Origin: Copromyces sp. CBS 386.78
Lineage: Eukaryota > Ascomycota > Sordariomycetes > Sordariales > Sordariaceae
DNA: 64,000 bases
Direction of reading: 5' to 3'
Assembly (NCBI GenBank): GCA_030685235.1
Contig: MU839233.1
Location: forward strand, 36,610-100,609
In this document: in pieces, positions 24,651 to 38,000 of the stretch
Numbering within the stretch: position 1 is the first letter of the stretch
Layout of the letters: every line of letters begins with the position of its first letter
Made by a program: the position numbers and the translations under genes
Notes under the pieces: generated by a model
Told to the model about the DNA's origin: nothing
Database searches by the model: none
What the model saw: the letters and a program-made list of their open reading frames with translations, nothing else

Positions 24651-25826
24651 ATGAGGTTGACGGCCGACCTGATCAACAACTCCCTTTCCTACCTCAATCC
24701 TCTCAAGGAGCGAGAGATAGATCTCCGAGGTGCGTTCCATCGAGAAGAGCAGATGCTGCACGGTTGATCTTCGCAAGTTTCCATCCAAAAGCGCATTGCA
24801 AAGAACAGAGTTGATATATCGAAAACCTATGTTGGGTTGGGATAAATTACAATAGGACACAGAATACCTGCTATTGAGAACTTGGGCGTTGCTGGGGTAA
24901 GTCTTTTCATTTCTTTACTGTTTCGTATCTCCCGTCGACGAAACTACCAGAGATCCAGCTTGCTAATCCGTTCTTGGCATAAATATAGCCCCACGATGCC
25001 ATTGATTTCACCGACAACGATATCCAAGTGCTGGGCAACTTCCCGCTCTCCCCCCGCATACGCACCCTCCTGCTCGCTCGCAACAGGATTGCCCAGATCC
25101 AGTCGACCCTACCAAATGCGATCCCCAACCTGAAGAATCTCGTCCTGGCGTCCAATAACATTGGCGAGCTGGCGGATCTGGAGGTGTTGGGAAGGTTTCC
25201 TAGGCTCACGCACTTGGTTCTGATGGATAACCCCGTTACCAAGAAGGAGGTACGTCTCTACGCCCCTTCATTTTTTTTTGCGCCTGAGAGAGACATAGAC
25301 AGAGAACAGAGAGGCTGGGAAGACAAATGAAATGGATGGGCAGAAAAGGCTGACAATGGGTGTTGTTGACACACAGAACTACCGCTACTGGGTCCTGTGG
25401 CTGTGTCCCCAGGTTCGCTTCCTCGATTACATCAAGGTCAAGGAGGCCGAGAGGCAACAGGCGAGGGAGTTGTTCGGAACGGCTGATGAGCCGACGGAGT
25501 TGGCCAACACGGTATGCACTTTCCTTCCCGAATGCACCCGATTTATGCCAGACCTACTGACATGGAATCTTCCCAAACAATAGATAAAGGGAATCAAGAC
25601 CAAGACCTTTGACGTCGGTGCCGGAGCTGCCAACGGTGCGGCCGGCAGTGGTCCTGGTTCGAAACTCTCGCGTCTCAAGCTCACGGAGAAGGAGAAGAAG
25701 AAGTTGCAGGATCTGATCAAGAAGGCCGACAGCTTGGAGGAGATCATCAGGCTGGAGAAGGCGCTCAACGAGGGACGCTTGCCGCCTGGCATTATCGCCG
25801 AGGATGACGATGTCATGGAGGAGTAA
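24651..25826 (+). CDS. lea1: U2 snRNP component A' (Lea1-like)
   Basis: The leucine-rich-repeat protein U2A' binds U2B'' and stem-loop IV of U2 snRNA in the spliceosome. Exons are 24651-24729, 24856-24896, 24989-25249, 25377-25511 and 25584-25826, giving 252 residues, the usual family length. The start MRLTADLINNSLSYLNPLKE is the family N-terminus. The LRR units follow (DLRGHRIPAIENL, IDFTDNDI, TLLLARNRI, NLVLASNNI), then the cap motif NYRYWVLWLCPQVRFLD. The C-terminal third is lysine/glutamate rich. Exon 2 is only 41 nt, and all introns have GT...AG. Confidence 0.93.
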
Positions 25827-26260
25827 AGGAGTAGGAGGAAGGAAGGTAATGGGCCTTTGATCTGAAGTGGTAGATTAGATCACTTCATGTCCACCATCAT
25901 ATTATGGCTTGCAGAGTTGACAAAGAAGGAAAGGGGGGAGGAGGACTGGCACTTCACAGAGGCTTCAAGAGGTTACATTTGTCGGCGTTCGGTTCTAGAT
26001 TGGGTTTGTACTGCAAAATACTCTATACCAAGATACGCAAATTTGTTGCTTGATTCAGAGACACTGGGACATGATATTGGTGTCGCATTCTCGCTGTAGC
26101 AACCTTTCACTGTAGCAATTCACGAGAGGGTCTCAGAAAGGCTACCTTATGATGATAAATATCAAGGGCTCATACTTCTTGTTCTCTAAATGTCCTGATC
26201 CCTTTCACCAACTCGGGTGTTCGACACGCTTTACCGTCTCTGTACATATGGATAGATCTT
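25827..26260. other. Convergent 3' flank between U2A' and the histone-fold gene
   Basis: The two genes point towards each other, leaving about 430 bp for both 3' UTRs. No gene or obvious structured RNA is visible. Confidence 0.5.
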
Positions 26261-27282
26261 CTAGCCTGTCATGTCCACATCCCCATCATGACCTCGATAC
26301 TGCTGTGACGCCGCCTGCCTCATCTCCATCTGCAACTGCGCGCTAGGATCCTCGTCCGACGTCGTAGCCGGCGGCGACGCCGACAAGATGCCCCTACTCA
26401 TACCGCTCATCACACCGGGAGTAGAACTAAAAGGTCGCCCCGAAGCCGACGACATGCCCACACCCACCGCCGTCGTGACTCCCATGTTGGTAATACCCGT
26501 ATTAACCCCTCCAGCACCAAGTCCATTCACCGGCGCCGCCAGCCCTCCAATGCTTCCACCGCCAATGCTACCGCTTCCCGTAGCAAGACCTCCATTCATA
26601 GCCATCATAATCGACGTCTGCTGCAACCCGTCAGAACCAGAAGACCCCTTCTGTTTCTTAGCATTCGGCAACATCGCCATCTGATCCCTCTCATCACCTT
26701 GACCCAGATCCTGACCCAGCTGTCCAGACTCCAAGGACATCATAACACCCCCCGTAATCCCCTCAGGAGCCGCTAGTACACCACCAACGCCAGAACCAGA
26801 AACAGCAGCAGCAGTCCCCGCAGGCGGGACAACGGTATCGCTCCCGCCCTTCACGCGGGCTCTAGCCGCGGCTGCTTGGGCTTTGATGGCCTTGTAAGAA
26901 GAAGTCTTGGGGACCACGTCCTCGAGGAACTCGAGGTTGTCGTGGTGGGAGACGGCAGCGGCGACGTCCTTGTACTGCACGTTGCGGCGCGGCTTGCGCT
27001 CGGCGCGCGCCATGTTCTGGGCTTCGGAGGCCAGGTGTTGGATGAACATTTCGGTGGCCAGGGTGATCACGAAGGCGGCGTTGTTGGAGCAGACTGTGAT
27101 GTCGGGGTCGACGGCGATGATTTTTTTGACTCTGGTCACTAGTTTTCGTTGGGAAATGTGTTAGTTGGTTTTGCTTCGGAGTGAGTGAGTGAATGAGTCT
27201 TGGGGGATATATCCTTACGAGGCAATTGAGTTTGACCTGTCACCTCCTTTCGGGGAGGAATTGCTGTGGTGTTGTAGGGCAT
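26261..27282 (-). CDS. Histone-fold protein, Dpb3/CHRAC15-like
   Basis: Exons are 27219-27282 and 26261-27138, giving 313 residues; the donor is GTAAGG and the acceptor CTAG. Residues about 21-105 form one histone fold of the CBF/NF-YC type: LPLTRVKKIIAVDPDI, then NNAAFVITLATEMFIQHLA, then NVQYKDVAAAV and FLEDVVPKT. This is nearest in my memory to the small subunit of DNA polymerase epsilon (Dpb3) and of the CHRAC remodeller (CHRAC15), which pairs with a Dpb4-like partner and binds DNA. The remaining two thirds is a glycine-, alanine-, methionine- and serine-rich tail that those proteins lack in most species. A role as a transcriptional NF-YC-like factor is less likely but possible. Confidence 0.75.
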
Positions 27283-27873
27283 CTTGTCGGCGTGGAGAAT
27301 GCTGGCTCTCCCAAAGAAATTTGTGAGGTGATTCAGGAACGAAGTGAATCTTGTACTGCTGAGTGAGGGGGGAAATAAGTCGAGGTTCTTTTCGTCTTGT
27401 AGTCGAGCTTCGCAGGTGCCGCCGCTGAGTGGCCGATATGTCACAAACAACCAAGAATTCTTTGGAATTTCCGATAGAAGTCTACCCAGCTCTTCGTGGT
27501 CCTGATAATGGTTGATGAACTTGCACCAGATCGAAGGCAAGAAGGAAGTTAAAGTGAAACGCGTGAAGACGCGATTAAAGTGTTGCACCTCTTCTTGACC
27601 AGCGCCAATGGGGTGGCTACAACGGGGTACAGTGGTAGGCACCTTGGCGGCCCAGGGATTGCCTGCCAAGAAGCCCAGGACCCCGGGATGCTGCGTGGAG
27701 TTGGTCAGCCTTGCAGTGATAGCTTCAGTGGGCGATTACAGGCACCTCGGCGGCAGAGGCGCAATCGACAACTCCAAGACAACATCACGGACACTCGGTG
27801 CTGAGGAACGGCAAACAACTCGGACAACCACCCGCATACCTCTATACACTACTTCAGTCCGAATGCCAGCGAC
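27283..27873. promoter_or_regulatory. Divergent promoter region, histone-fold gene and CLC gene
   Basis: The two genes start back to back 591 bp apart. The region is non-coding: the frame upstream of the histone-fold gene is just a read-through of its 5' end. No TATA box or named factor site is clear. Confidence 0.5.
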
Positions 27874-30822
27874 ATGATACCCAGAGGCGGCCCAGGCGCC
27901 ATGAACTCGCAATCCCGATCTACGTCGTTCTCGACGTCAGTGCCTCAGATCCCCAACCAACGCGCCGCTCGAAGACCGTCTGTCAGCTCCCGCTTCTCCT
28001 ACGCCGTGTCCATTGCCGAACAAGGAGAAGCCCAAACAGCCCAAGGCGTGGCAGCGCAACATCAGATCGAGGAGGAGATCGCGCAGATCAAGCGATATGA
28101 GGTCAGCTAGCTTTGCTTGCTCGAGAGAGCTTGGGTTGTGCAATGCGACCGGGCCAGTTGTGCAGCTACTAACTGTCGACCGAGTAGGACTTTACAACCA
28201 TTGGTATGATAAACCTTTGACACTGCGAGAACCATCTTCGACCGACAAGCGCTGACGATAGACGACAGACTGGGTGCAAGATGCGGCACGAGAACAACTG
28301 CGCAGAAAGGCGCGCCGAAAAAGAAATGCTGGGCTCTGGGACGCCGGCCGCTTCGACTGGCGACACAGGATACGAGAGTCGTATGACGCTGCTCAGGGCT
28401 GGATTGTCGTCACTATAATTGGCGCGGCAATTGGACTCAATGCTGCGTTCCTAAACATCGTTACGGAATGGCTTTCCGACATCAAGCTCGGCCATTGCAA
28501 GACTGCCTTCTATCTCAACGAGAACTTTTGCTGCTGGGGAGAGGACAATGGCTGCGACGACTGGCAAAAGTGGACGGGCTTGTCACCCATCAACTACTTT
28601 ATCTACATACTCTTTGCGGTTCGTATAAGCTTACCCAGCTTTGACCCTTTTGAACCCCTACTAATAGGCTATAGATCTTGTTCGCCTGCACATCAGCCAC
28701 CTTGGTCAAGTCCTATGCCCCCTACGCCGCCGGCTCTGGCATCTCCGAGATCAAATGCATTATTGCCGGCTTTGTCATGAAGGGGTTTCTCGGTTTCTGG
28801 ACTCTGATCATCAAGTCCTTGGCCCTACCACTTGCCATTGGCTCTGGTCTCTCCGTCGGAAAGGAAGGGCCTAGCGTACACTACGCCGTGTGCACGGGAA
28901 ATGTCATATCGAGGCTCTTTGCCAAGTACAGACGAAATGCCTCCAAGACGCGTGAGATCCTCAGCGCTTGTGCTGCCGCGGGTGTTGCCGTTGCCTTCGG
29001 TAGCCCTATTGGAGGTGTGCTGTTTTCGCTCGAAGAGATGTCCAGCTATTTTCCTCTAAAGACCATGTGGCGCAGCTACTTCTGCGCCTTGGTCGCAACA
29101 GCCGTTCTTTCTGCCATGAACCCCTTTCGCACTGGGCAGTTGGTCATGTTCCAGGTCCATTACGACAGATCCTGGCACTTCTTCGAAATCTTGTTCTTCA
29201 TCCTGCTCGGCATCTGTGGCGGTCTATACGGTGCTTTCGTTATGAAGTGGAACCTCAGGGTGCAAGCATTCCGCAAGAAGTATCTGACCAACTACGCTAT
29301 CCTCGAGGCTACTCTGCTGGCGGCTGCCACGGCTATCGTGTGCTATCCTAACAGTTTTCTGAGAATCGAAATGACCGAGAGCATGGAGATTCTCTTCCTC
29401 GAGTGCGAAGGCGCTGAGGATTATCAAGGCCTCTGCGACAAGGACCACCGGTTTCGCAACGTCGTCTCTTTGTTGCTAGCAACCGTCATTCGCATCTTCT
29501 TCGTTATCATCTCATACGGCTGCAAGGTTCCAGCCGGTATCTTCGTGCCGTCTATGGCCATCGGAGCCTCCTTTGGCCGTTCAGTGGGCATTATCGTCCA
29601 GGCCCTCCATGAAGCCAACCCGCAAAGCCCATTCTTCGCTGCTTGCTTGCCCGACGTGCCATGCATTACACCCGGAACATATGCCTTCCTCGGTGCGGCC
29701 GCCGCTCTGAGTGGTATCATGCACATCACCGTCTCGGTGGTGGTCATCATGTTCGAGCTTACCGGTGCCCTCACCTACATTCTCCCAACCATGATTGTCG
29801 TTGGTGTAACCAAAGCCGTCAGTGAGCTCTTCGGCAAAGGAGGCATTGCAGACCGCATGATCTGGTTCAGCGGCTTCCCCTTCCTCGACAATAAGGAAGA
29901 GCACAACTTCGGCGTGCCCGTCTCGCACGCCATGATCAAGGATGTCACCTCCATCCCTACCAACGGCATGACCCTCCAGCAAATCGAGGCTCTTCTCGCC
30001 GAGGACAACTACCAAGGTTTTCCTATCGTGGAAGACGAGCACTCCAAGATCTTGGTCGGATACATCGGCCGGACGGAGCTACGCTACGCCGTCGACCGCG
30101 CAAAGCGCGAGAGAACACTCAGCCCTCAAGCCAAGTGCACATTTGCTCCTCCACCATCCAGCGTGAATGCCTCCACCACCGGCGTTGACATCACTACACC
30201 CCTCGGCATTACACCTGGTCTCGCCCGCATGGACAGCTTCAACACCATCAACTTCGCCGGGTCATCATCCACCCCCGCCGCCACTTCCTCCTCCTCCAAC
30301 TTTATCAACTTCTCCCGCTACGTAGACACCACCCCCGTCTCCGCCCACCCGCGCCTCCCCCTCGAGACCGTCATGGAACTCTTCCGCAAGATCGGCCCGC
30401 GCGTGATCCTGATCGAGTATCACGGCAAGCTGATGGGACTTGTCACGGTGAAGGATTGTCTCAAGTATCAGTTCAAGGTTGAGGCTATGGAGGAGGTTGC
30501 TGATGGACATGGAGCGGAGCAACAACAGCATCAACAACAGCCACAGCCAGGTGTTAGTAACGATGAGAGACTGTGGGAGTTGATGCAGAGGGTTGCGGGG
30601 TGGGTATCAAATAAAGTGTCGATTGCGAGTGGGGGGAGGATTAGGTTGAGAGATTCATTGGATTTACCTAGGGAGCCTCTTGTAGGCGCAGGTGCTGGTA
30701 TGGGTGGTGGTAGTAATAGTACTGTGAGGAGAAGGGATGATCAGATATTAGATGGGACGGAAGATGAAGACGAAGATGGGGTTGAATTGGAGAGTCGGGA
30801 TTGGGAGAGGTACCCGCGATGA
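27874..30822 (+). CDS. CLC-family chloride channel/transporter
   Basis: This is an intracellular-type voltage-gated chloride channel or Cl-/H+ exchanger like yeast Gef1, acting on Golgi, endosome or vacuole membranes. Exons are 27874-28101, 28188-28203 (16 nt), 28269-28618 and 28675-30822, giving 913 residues. Signature motifs are GSGISE (about 218-223), GKEGPSVH with the gating glutamate at 262, and GSPIGGVLFSLEE, which build the anion path. About ten or more membrane helices run from 90 to 590. Two CBS domains follow, one after PVSHAMIKDV and one ending near MGLVTVKDCLKYQFK. The tail is glutamine rich. The two small-exon joins rest on the conserved DFTTIDWVQD reading; donors GTCAGC and GTTCGT are weak. 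Confidence 0.9.
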
Positions 30823-33196
30823 TCTACGTCTAGGTAGCTACGGTAGAGCGGGATGAAATTTAGTGCGATGAGACGGGACGGCAAGGCGGATGGCATCGGT
30901 ATACCTATGAGGGTAATGTAATGTCTGGCGTTTTCTCTCTCCCGGTTGGGTACAGAGGTAGTAACGCAAGCGAATGAATAAATAAGCGGGTATAGTTAAC
31001 GGCACAGATCAGAGACAATTAATTCGACCGATAGATCTTTGTCAAACTTGGCATGCGATTTTTAGGGCCATTTTCTAGACAACGAGATCACGCTGGTGTT
31101 TAACTTCATGGCCCTTCCATCCAAGCTAAGGAAAGGAAGATGGGGATTCAACATCCCCTCGTCGAAGCTCTGGTATCTACATACTATTACGCACTTCTGC
31201 CTCCCCCATCTCCTTGAGTAGCCCAGGCCCCCTCATCACATCCGATAATCTCAGTGTCCTCTTTCCACTTTCCCCATTGTTACCTGGCGGTATCAACCCG
31301 TGTGACCCAAACAATGGTCTTTGACCATTTCTAAACTCATGTTCTTGCCGGTCGTACTGTGTAAGGGAAACACCGGTGAACAGTGAGACCGTCCCGTCAC
31401 CCTTTCTTTAAATGAGTGAAGTACACATGACACTGCGAAACCAAAGCGGTTCGACCGGTCGGTTGGTTGGTCGAACGGTTACAGGGCGGGCCGTGTATAC
31501 AGTAACGACAGGAGAGGAATCAACCCAAACCAACAGGGCGTGGTTATCTTGCCCTTTCTTTGGTCCATGGGCTTAATCTATCAGGTAATGATAAGGTAGA
31601 CAAAGGGGGTTGTTGAGGGCACCTGACGTACATAGCTAGCTATGTAGAGAGATACGAGAAAGGTCCAGATACCTACCTAGACCGGCTCCGACCAGCGTGC
31701 AGCGTGCAATAGTGTGTCATGATAGAGCGGTTTTTGCTGGGTGATACACTAGTTCTAGTACAGTCTGTAGTTCAGGAGGCGAGTAAGCAAGCGGTGATCC
31801 CGTCCCGCCCTATGCCTATCTCACCGGGACCGACAGCCGTGTAAATACAGTACCTTACCAGTACTTCCGTAATGTGAATCGTTCCGACCGACAACCTCTT
31901 TTCCCAACTTTTTGCGAGGATTTACGAACTTTTGACATGGTATATATGCTAGTTGATGTAAATGGCAAACTCTCTCGTAACTGTAACCGCTTTCTATGTT
32001 TTTAGTTGTTCAGACCTTCACGGTGCTGTAGCCAACGGCATCCTTGTCTTTGTTCGGAGGTACAGATCGAGCATTTGTTACAGTGACTATCCGCTACAGT
32101 GGCCATGTGTGTGGTACGGTACACTGGTGTAACAATGAACAAAGGCATGCTATCAAACACAACAGTTGTGAAAGAGGGCAGAATTGTTCAAGAAAGGCAA
32201 TGGTCCAGTCGTCCTTTCCTGTACAACTGAACCGACCGATAACCGCATCGTTTCTCAATCGATACGGGGAAAGCGCAGTTCGAAAAGGTTCCAAGTCGGA
32301 AGGGGCGGGGACGCACGTGCAGGGAGCGAATGTTATGGTTCCCTTATCACGATAATCGCTAACGACGTCGTTTTTTCTTGCGCTTGCGCTTGCGCGGCCT
32401 TCAATTCCAACACCGAGTGGACCCCGCCGGACCAAAATCGGCACCGTCTTCACACAATGGAAACAACGACGATGCCAAATATGCCATGTTTTCGAATTTT
32501 CAACCATCCATTTTAGGTTCTTTAACTTTCCATTGCCTCTTTTTCGCTCCTTCGAATTCCCAAAAAGAAACCGAAAAGAAGCCGCTTCGTTCCCCAGGTC
32601 ACATGGACCAGTACCTAGTTGCTCTTTCCCCAGCTGACCCACCGAGATCGGTCCTTGCAAACAGGCATCGTAACGCGGCTTCCCCCGACTTCCCCGACCG
32701 CTGTCTCCGCCCAGAACCGCTGAGAAACACCCGCAGTCCCCATTCCATCCACACGCTTTGGAAGATCGACACCGCCAGTTTTTTCGTCCTCCTTCTGATA
32801 GGTCATCTTTAACCTCTTCATCCTTCATCCTATCATCCTATCCTGTCTTGTCTTGCTCACCCCGATACCCCCTTTTGCCTATCAACATTGACAGCATCGT
32901 TAGCGATCATCAGACCCCCAAGCGACGACTTAGTTGAAGAAGCTTGGAAGAAGAAGCGTTGAGAGCATCCGTCCATATAACCCGAGTTCAAAAGCGTCGA
33001 TATAGAAGCCATTGGATCCCTCCTTTTGTCACACAACATAACCGATACCCCTCAAGCCAAGTCCAGACACCTAAGCATCTTTTGACTTGTTCGACGACCT
33101 CCTCTTCTTGCTTCAATCCTAAAGCTTCCTGCCCATAATCAATCCTTCGACTCTTCAACCTTTCTCCCCTGTAATCATAACGACCCAGCAGACACT
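30823..33196. other. Long intergenic region before the cysteine dioxygenase gene
   Basis: About 2.4 kb. The open frames at 32094-32828 and 32378-32812 lie on opposite strands of the same DNA and have no family resemblance, so I do not call them. The last 350 bp are pyrimidine-rich (many CTT/TCC runs), as often seen in promoters and 5' UTRs of Neurospora genes. Confidence 0.5.
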
Positions 33197-34007
33197 ATGG
33201 CTGTCGCAATCACCCAAACTATGGCTGCAGCCTCCACCAGCGTCCCGCTCTGTCTCAAGGCTTCCTTCAAGGAAAAACCAAGCTTAAACAACTTTGATAA
33301 GCTCGTCCAAGCCTTGAAGGATGCCCTTGGGCCGTCGTCAGGTCTGACTTCGGATGACGTCGATGTCGAACACCTCACTCGCTTGATGACAGAGTATCAG
33401 AGTGATGAGGTGGAATGGTCGAGGTTCGCCTTTGGCGACGCGAGCAGGGGGTACACACGCAACTTGGTTGATGAAGGAAACGGGAAGAGCAACCTTGTGA
33501 GTAACAGTGCGCTCGTAGCCACATTCCCCATTCATCCCCCATAACCTTGCCTCTGCTCTGTATATGCAATGCAATGTCCACTCGAACACAACACTGACGA
33601 CCAACATTGAACAGCTCGTCCTAGTCTGGTCCCCAGGCAAAGGCTCACCCATCCATGACCACGGCAACGCCCACTGCCTGATGAAGATCCTCCAAGGCAA
33701 CCTCACCGAAACCCGCTATGCCTTTCCCGATTCTTCCACCTCTTCCTCCTCCTTAGAACCAAAACCAATGCAAGTAATCTCGGAAAAGGTCTACCGCGAA
33801 AACCAGGTGGCCTACATGGCCGACGAGCTCGGCGTGCACCGCGTGTGGAACCAAGACCCAGACAACTTTGCCGTCTCGTTGCACCTGTACACGCCGCCCA
33901 ACGTGGCAAAGGGGGGATGTAACATCTTTAACCCGGAGACGGGTAAGAAGAGCCATGTGCCCAAGTGCGGATACTACTCGGCTTATGGGAAGAGGTTGAA
34001 TGAGTGA
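33197..34007 (+). CDS. cdo1: Cysteine dioxygenase
   Basis: The enzyme oxidises cysteine to cysteine sulfinate with O2 and non-haem iron, the first step of cysteine breakdown. Exons are 33197-33496 and 33615-34007, giving 230 residues. Iron ligands are H114 and H116 ([11 protein letters not shown]) and H175 (LGVHRVWN). C121 and Y192 (SLHLYTPP) are the pair that forms the cross-linked Cys-Tyr cofactor in the mammalian enzyme; both are present, so a full-activity enzyme is expected. A serine-rich insertion (about 140-150) lies between strands. The intron uses GTGAGT...ACAG. Confidence 0.93.
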
Positions 34008-35076
34008 AGAAAGAGAGATTAAGAGCCGACACAAGGAAATGATGATACTCATCCGAGGTCGTGGTCGATGATGAGCTTGGATAGATGGAGGGGACATGTG
34101 TCGGCGGGAATGAGTTTCGTTCTGTCGTCGAGGTCGAGTTGAGTTGGATCTGTTTCCATGGTTTGATATGGTTTTGGTTGGGTCGGGTTGGGATGTATGA
34201 TGTTATATCATATGGCGGCGTTCGGTTCAGGGTTGACTTTGGGGGATATCCTCCCATAGCTGTTTTGTTTTCATTCATGTCGCTTTACTTGTTGTTTCCA
34301 GCCTGTCGTTTGTGTCGTTGTGTGGAGATCGCTTCGGGTCGTCCATGATATGTGCGAGAACCTGAAGAGAGCGCTGTAATTGAGAGAATTCCCAGTGTTG
34401 CAAGGTCCATAGCACCGCAAGATAGGGTTCCCGACCGCAAAGATGGAGAAAGAAATAGAGAACCAAAATAACCTTACAGCACTGAAACAGTGAAAGAGAT
34501 GTGGAAAGAGAAACGGGGAGGGGAAAGGGGACATTGATGTCGTCGGCGTCTTGAAGAGCGGATGCTTTCTCACTTCTCATCCCATTTTGGGACTAGCGCG
34601 GATTGCACCATATTCATCCAATCGTCTTTTGTGGGTCGCGGACCAATCCCGCTCGGAGGTCTTCTGAGAGAAAGGGTGGGTGGGAGTCACGTGACTTGTC
34701 ATGTGATACCCCTAGCAGCCACCAGGCGAAGTCTCCTGTCCGTATCAGTAAACAACACTCGACAGTGTTCAACTGGTTGTTGTCTTTCATGGTTTTGTAC
34801 TTAAAAGATTACAGAATGAGACCGACAATAGAACTCATGGTTCATCACATGAGAATACGGCTTCTGAACAAGACACACTACAATGTCAAAACGTTTCCAA
34901 AAACAGTAATCATTCCTCGCTATGTCAAACTCTAACTCGATACTCGTTGCTACGCTGTACAAATCTTCTTTCCATGCTACATGCCCGATTAAATCGGACA
35001 ACCAAAACAAAACCTACAGCTTCTTCAACGCCCAAGAGCATAAACCGCGACGAAAATCTACCACCGTAGCCAGTCA
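34008..35076. other. Convergent 3' flank between cysteine dioxygenase and VPS15
   Basis: About 1.07 kb between two stop codons that face each other. Frames here are short and conflicting. No RNA gene or repeat stands out. Confidence 0.5.
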
Positions 35077-38000
35077 TCACCTGATAATAAGAACCATACC
35101 CCCCCTATCACACGAAACCGTCATCGGGTAAGGAGACTCCACCAGCGCCATATCAAGTATGGAATCCAAGTGACTCCTCAACAACCGGAAATGCTCCTGC
35201 GAGATGATCTTCGTTCTAGACGGCCGCATCTTTTGTTGTGAACTAGGTGAGTTCGCCGATGACGATGACTTGCCATTGACTCCGCCTGCACTCCCGGAAG
35301 CAGCAGTACCTGTACCAGACCGGCCGCCAGACGACTTCCCATGCAACCGCTCGGTATTGAGAATCATAGACGGAGTAGGATGACTAGCCGTATAACTCGG
35401 CGCCGCCTCTCCCAGCTGTAAACCCGAGTATATCCTGCTCTGGCTAACATGCGTCAAGTCCCAGAACCGGAGCTTCTTGTCCGAGCCGCCCGTGACCATG
35501 AACGCGTAGCGGACATCTCGTTCCTGCAACGGTGGCGGCGGCTGTTCTTCGACCGTGGCCGCGTCCGTGATGCCCCAGCCGAAGACCAGGGCGCGTACGC
35601 CCCGGTCGGCGTTGCCCATGGTGTTGGGCTCGATGTTGGTCGCGAACCGCGAGAGCATCTGCCCTTGCCCGTCGGAAGGCTTGTCCTCGTCGACTTGCCA
35701 GGCGTCGTAGCCCTTGGGGCCTTCCTTGTTGCCGCCGACGCGGTAGACTTCGCGGCAGGTGGCCTTTTCGATATCCCAGACTGTGACCTCGCCTTGACCT
35801 GTTCCGCCGGAGGCGCACACCCAGCGGCCTCGGCCACGGGAGGGGTGGATTGAGAGCCGGTAGATGGAGCCCTTGCCGGGCACGCCCCAGCTCTTGAGCT
35901 TGACTTTGAAGCGGAGATCCCACAGGTCCAGGACGCCGTGGGAGGTGCCCAGACACAGCCAATTTTTCTTGTTGTCGATGCAGAAACAGGTTGGTGTGCC
36001 GTGATGGACCGGATTCTCCAACTTGAAGAGTAGTGTCATGGTTCTGAGCTCCATGCCCCAGACGACTGACTTGTTGGTGGCCACGACAAGAATGGACTCG
36101 TTGTCCCGCTTGTAGTGTTCGCACCACACGCCGAACTCGCCGTCAACAAAACGATGTTCTCTGACTGTGCGGAGACGAGTGTACCGATAGCTCTCGCCCT
36201 GTAAGTAGGTCTCAACCTTGACTATGTGAACGCTACCATCCGTGGCACAGCTGACGAAGCTATGCGTGTTCTCAATAAAACAGAGCGCACGAACTTTGGC
36301 ACCTGGAGCGTGTCGATGGGTGAGGCGAGGTTTGTGGATGTTAATCTTCTCGAACCTAGCCGAGTCCCAAACCTTCACGGTCCCATCGTCGCCACCGGTC
36401 AGGAAGAACTGGTGATCAGGAGCAACCACGATCCGATTGATGGCACCAACGTGTTCAACAAACGAGGCGATAGTCTCTCCTTTTGGCTTCCATCCATTTT
36501 CCCTTTGCTTCCCAGGTTGGGAACTGATGATCTTGCCAGTCTTGCGACGTCCAATGGGTGTAACCTCTGGACCAAACTCGGCCAGGTCGTGCGGGTAGTT
36601 CTCGACGTACATGGTATCAAGCATCTTGAGGATATGCGGATCGTTCCCATGGTAGTCGTGGTTCACGCGCAGCTTAATCCCGGGCGTTGGCGGCATGCTT
36701 TCAGAATCTGGGGACCTAATATGAGTTCTCTGGTAATGCTGAGTGAGCGGCGCTTCAACCTCACCGAAAGCATTGGTTTCCGTAGTACCAGTCTCAGGGA
36801 CGGATTTGGCGCTGTCCTTGCGATTCATCAAGCTCATCGCACTAGACTGGTGCTTCAAGGCCCTCCTTGTTTCGTACGGAGAGTAGTGAGCAGATCCCAC
36901 CTCGTCGTGAGGGGAGAGCAAAGATGCACGGCTCTGATGAGACGCCGACCGTCTCAAGGCGTTTCTGGAGCTTTCGCCATTGCTGCCTGTAGCAGGCCTG
37001 CCGTCTACGGAGATGGATGGAACCAACTTAGACTTTTGCTTATCTACCGCGGCCCGATGCCGTTGACTGAGCGGATCACCAATAGTAAGCGATGCATCGA
37101 GGAGAGCCTCCTGGATCGTCTTAGGAGCCGTGTCGTCGTCGTCCAATTGCGGAGCAGGATAGCGAATGGGTTCCTCTTCGAACATAACGGTCTGAGGTGT
37201 GATACCCAGGTTTCGCAGAGGGATGATGTCCTCGAGCTCAGACCTCTTCTCCATTTGCAGTTCCGTCGAGTCTCTCCCTTTCATCTGAACAAGACGCCAT
37301 ATGAACTCCCGCAGCATAATGAGTTTAATCTCGTCCGCCTGTGAGAGCCCCGCAGTCCTTAAGCGGCCCAGCCACTGCTCGTCCTCATCTGTCTTAGAGA
37401 GTTTTGTTACAGCGCGAATATCCCACAGCCGCTTAGGCGGCTTCCAAAATCCGCTCTTCTCTGACTTAGCAGCCCACTGCATCGCCAATTCAAAGACGTT
37501 ACGCGAGAGCGGCTTTTGAAGCGAATCAAGGAGGTGTAGTTCCGACCAACCAGGGATGATATCTGGCTTCAAGAAGGGCTTCAGCTGTGGGTAAACCGAA
37601 ACCTTCAGATACGCAGAACTCAGGAATTCATTTCCGGCTGCAATGAAATGAGCGGCCGCTTCGCGAATCCACACGTTGGGATGCATCGTAAAGCGTCCGA
37701 CAAGGGCGACTAAGTCAACAAAGGCCTCCTTAGTCAAAAGCCCCAGCCGGGTCAACTCTGCCAACGACTGAAGTGCTCCTTGTACCACAAACTCCTCTGG
37801 GTCATCCACCGCCTGGATTACGAGAGGTAGGATGAAGCTTTCGAGGGTACTGCTTCCCATAAACGCCGAGATCCCCACAACAGTGTCGAAGAAAGCATAC
37901 CGCAACATCCAGTCACGGTCGTTAAGGTACGTGTTGAGATGTGCTATGATAACGTCGTTGGCTTTTGCCACGCCGAAGAAGATGCACAAATCTGGCACTG

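Noticed and set aside
32094..32828. 244-residue minus-strand frame and 144-residue plus-strand frame upstream of cysteine dioxygenase
   Set aside because: They overlap on opposite strands, have no recognisable domain and lie in a pyrimidine-rich promoter-like region.
36226..37344. 372-residue open frame on the plus strand inside vps15
   Set aside because: Antisense shadow of the VPS15 linker and WD40 coding region.
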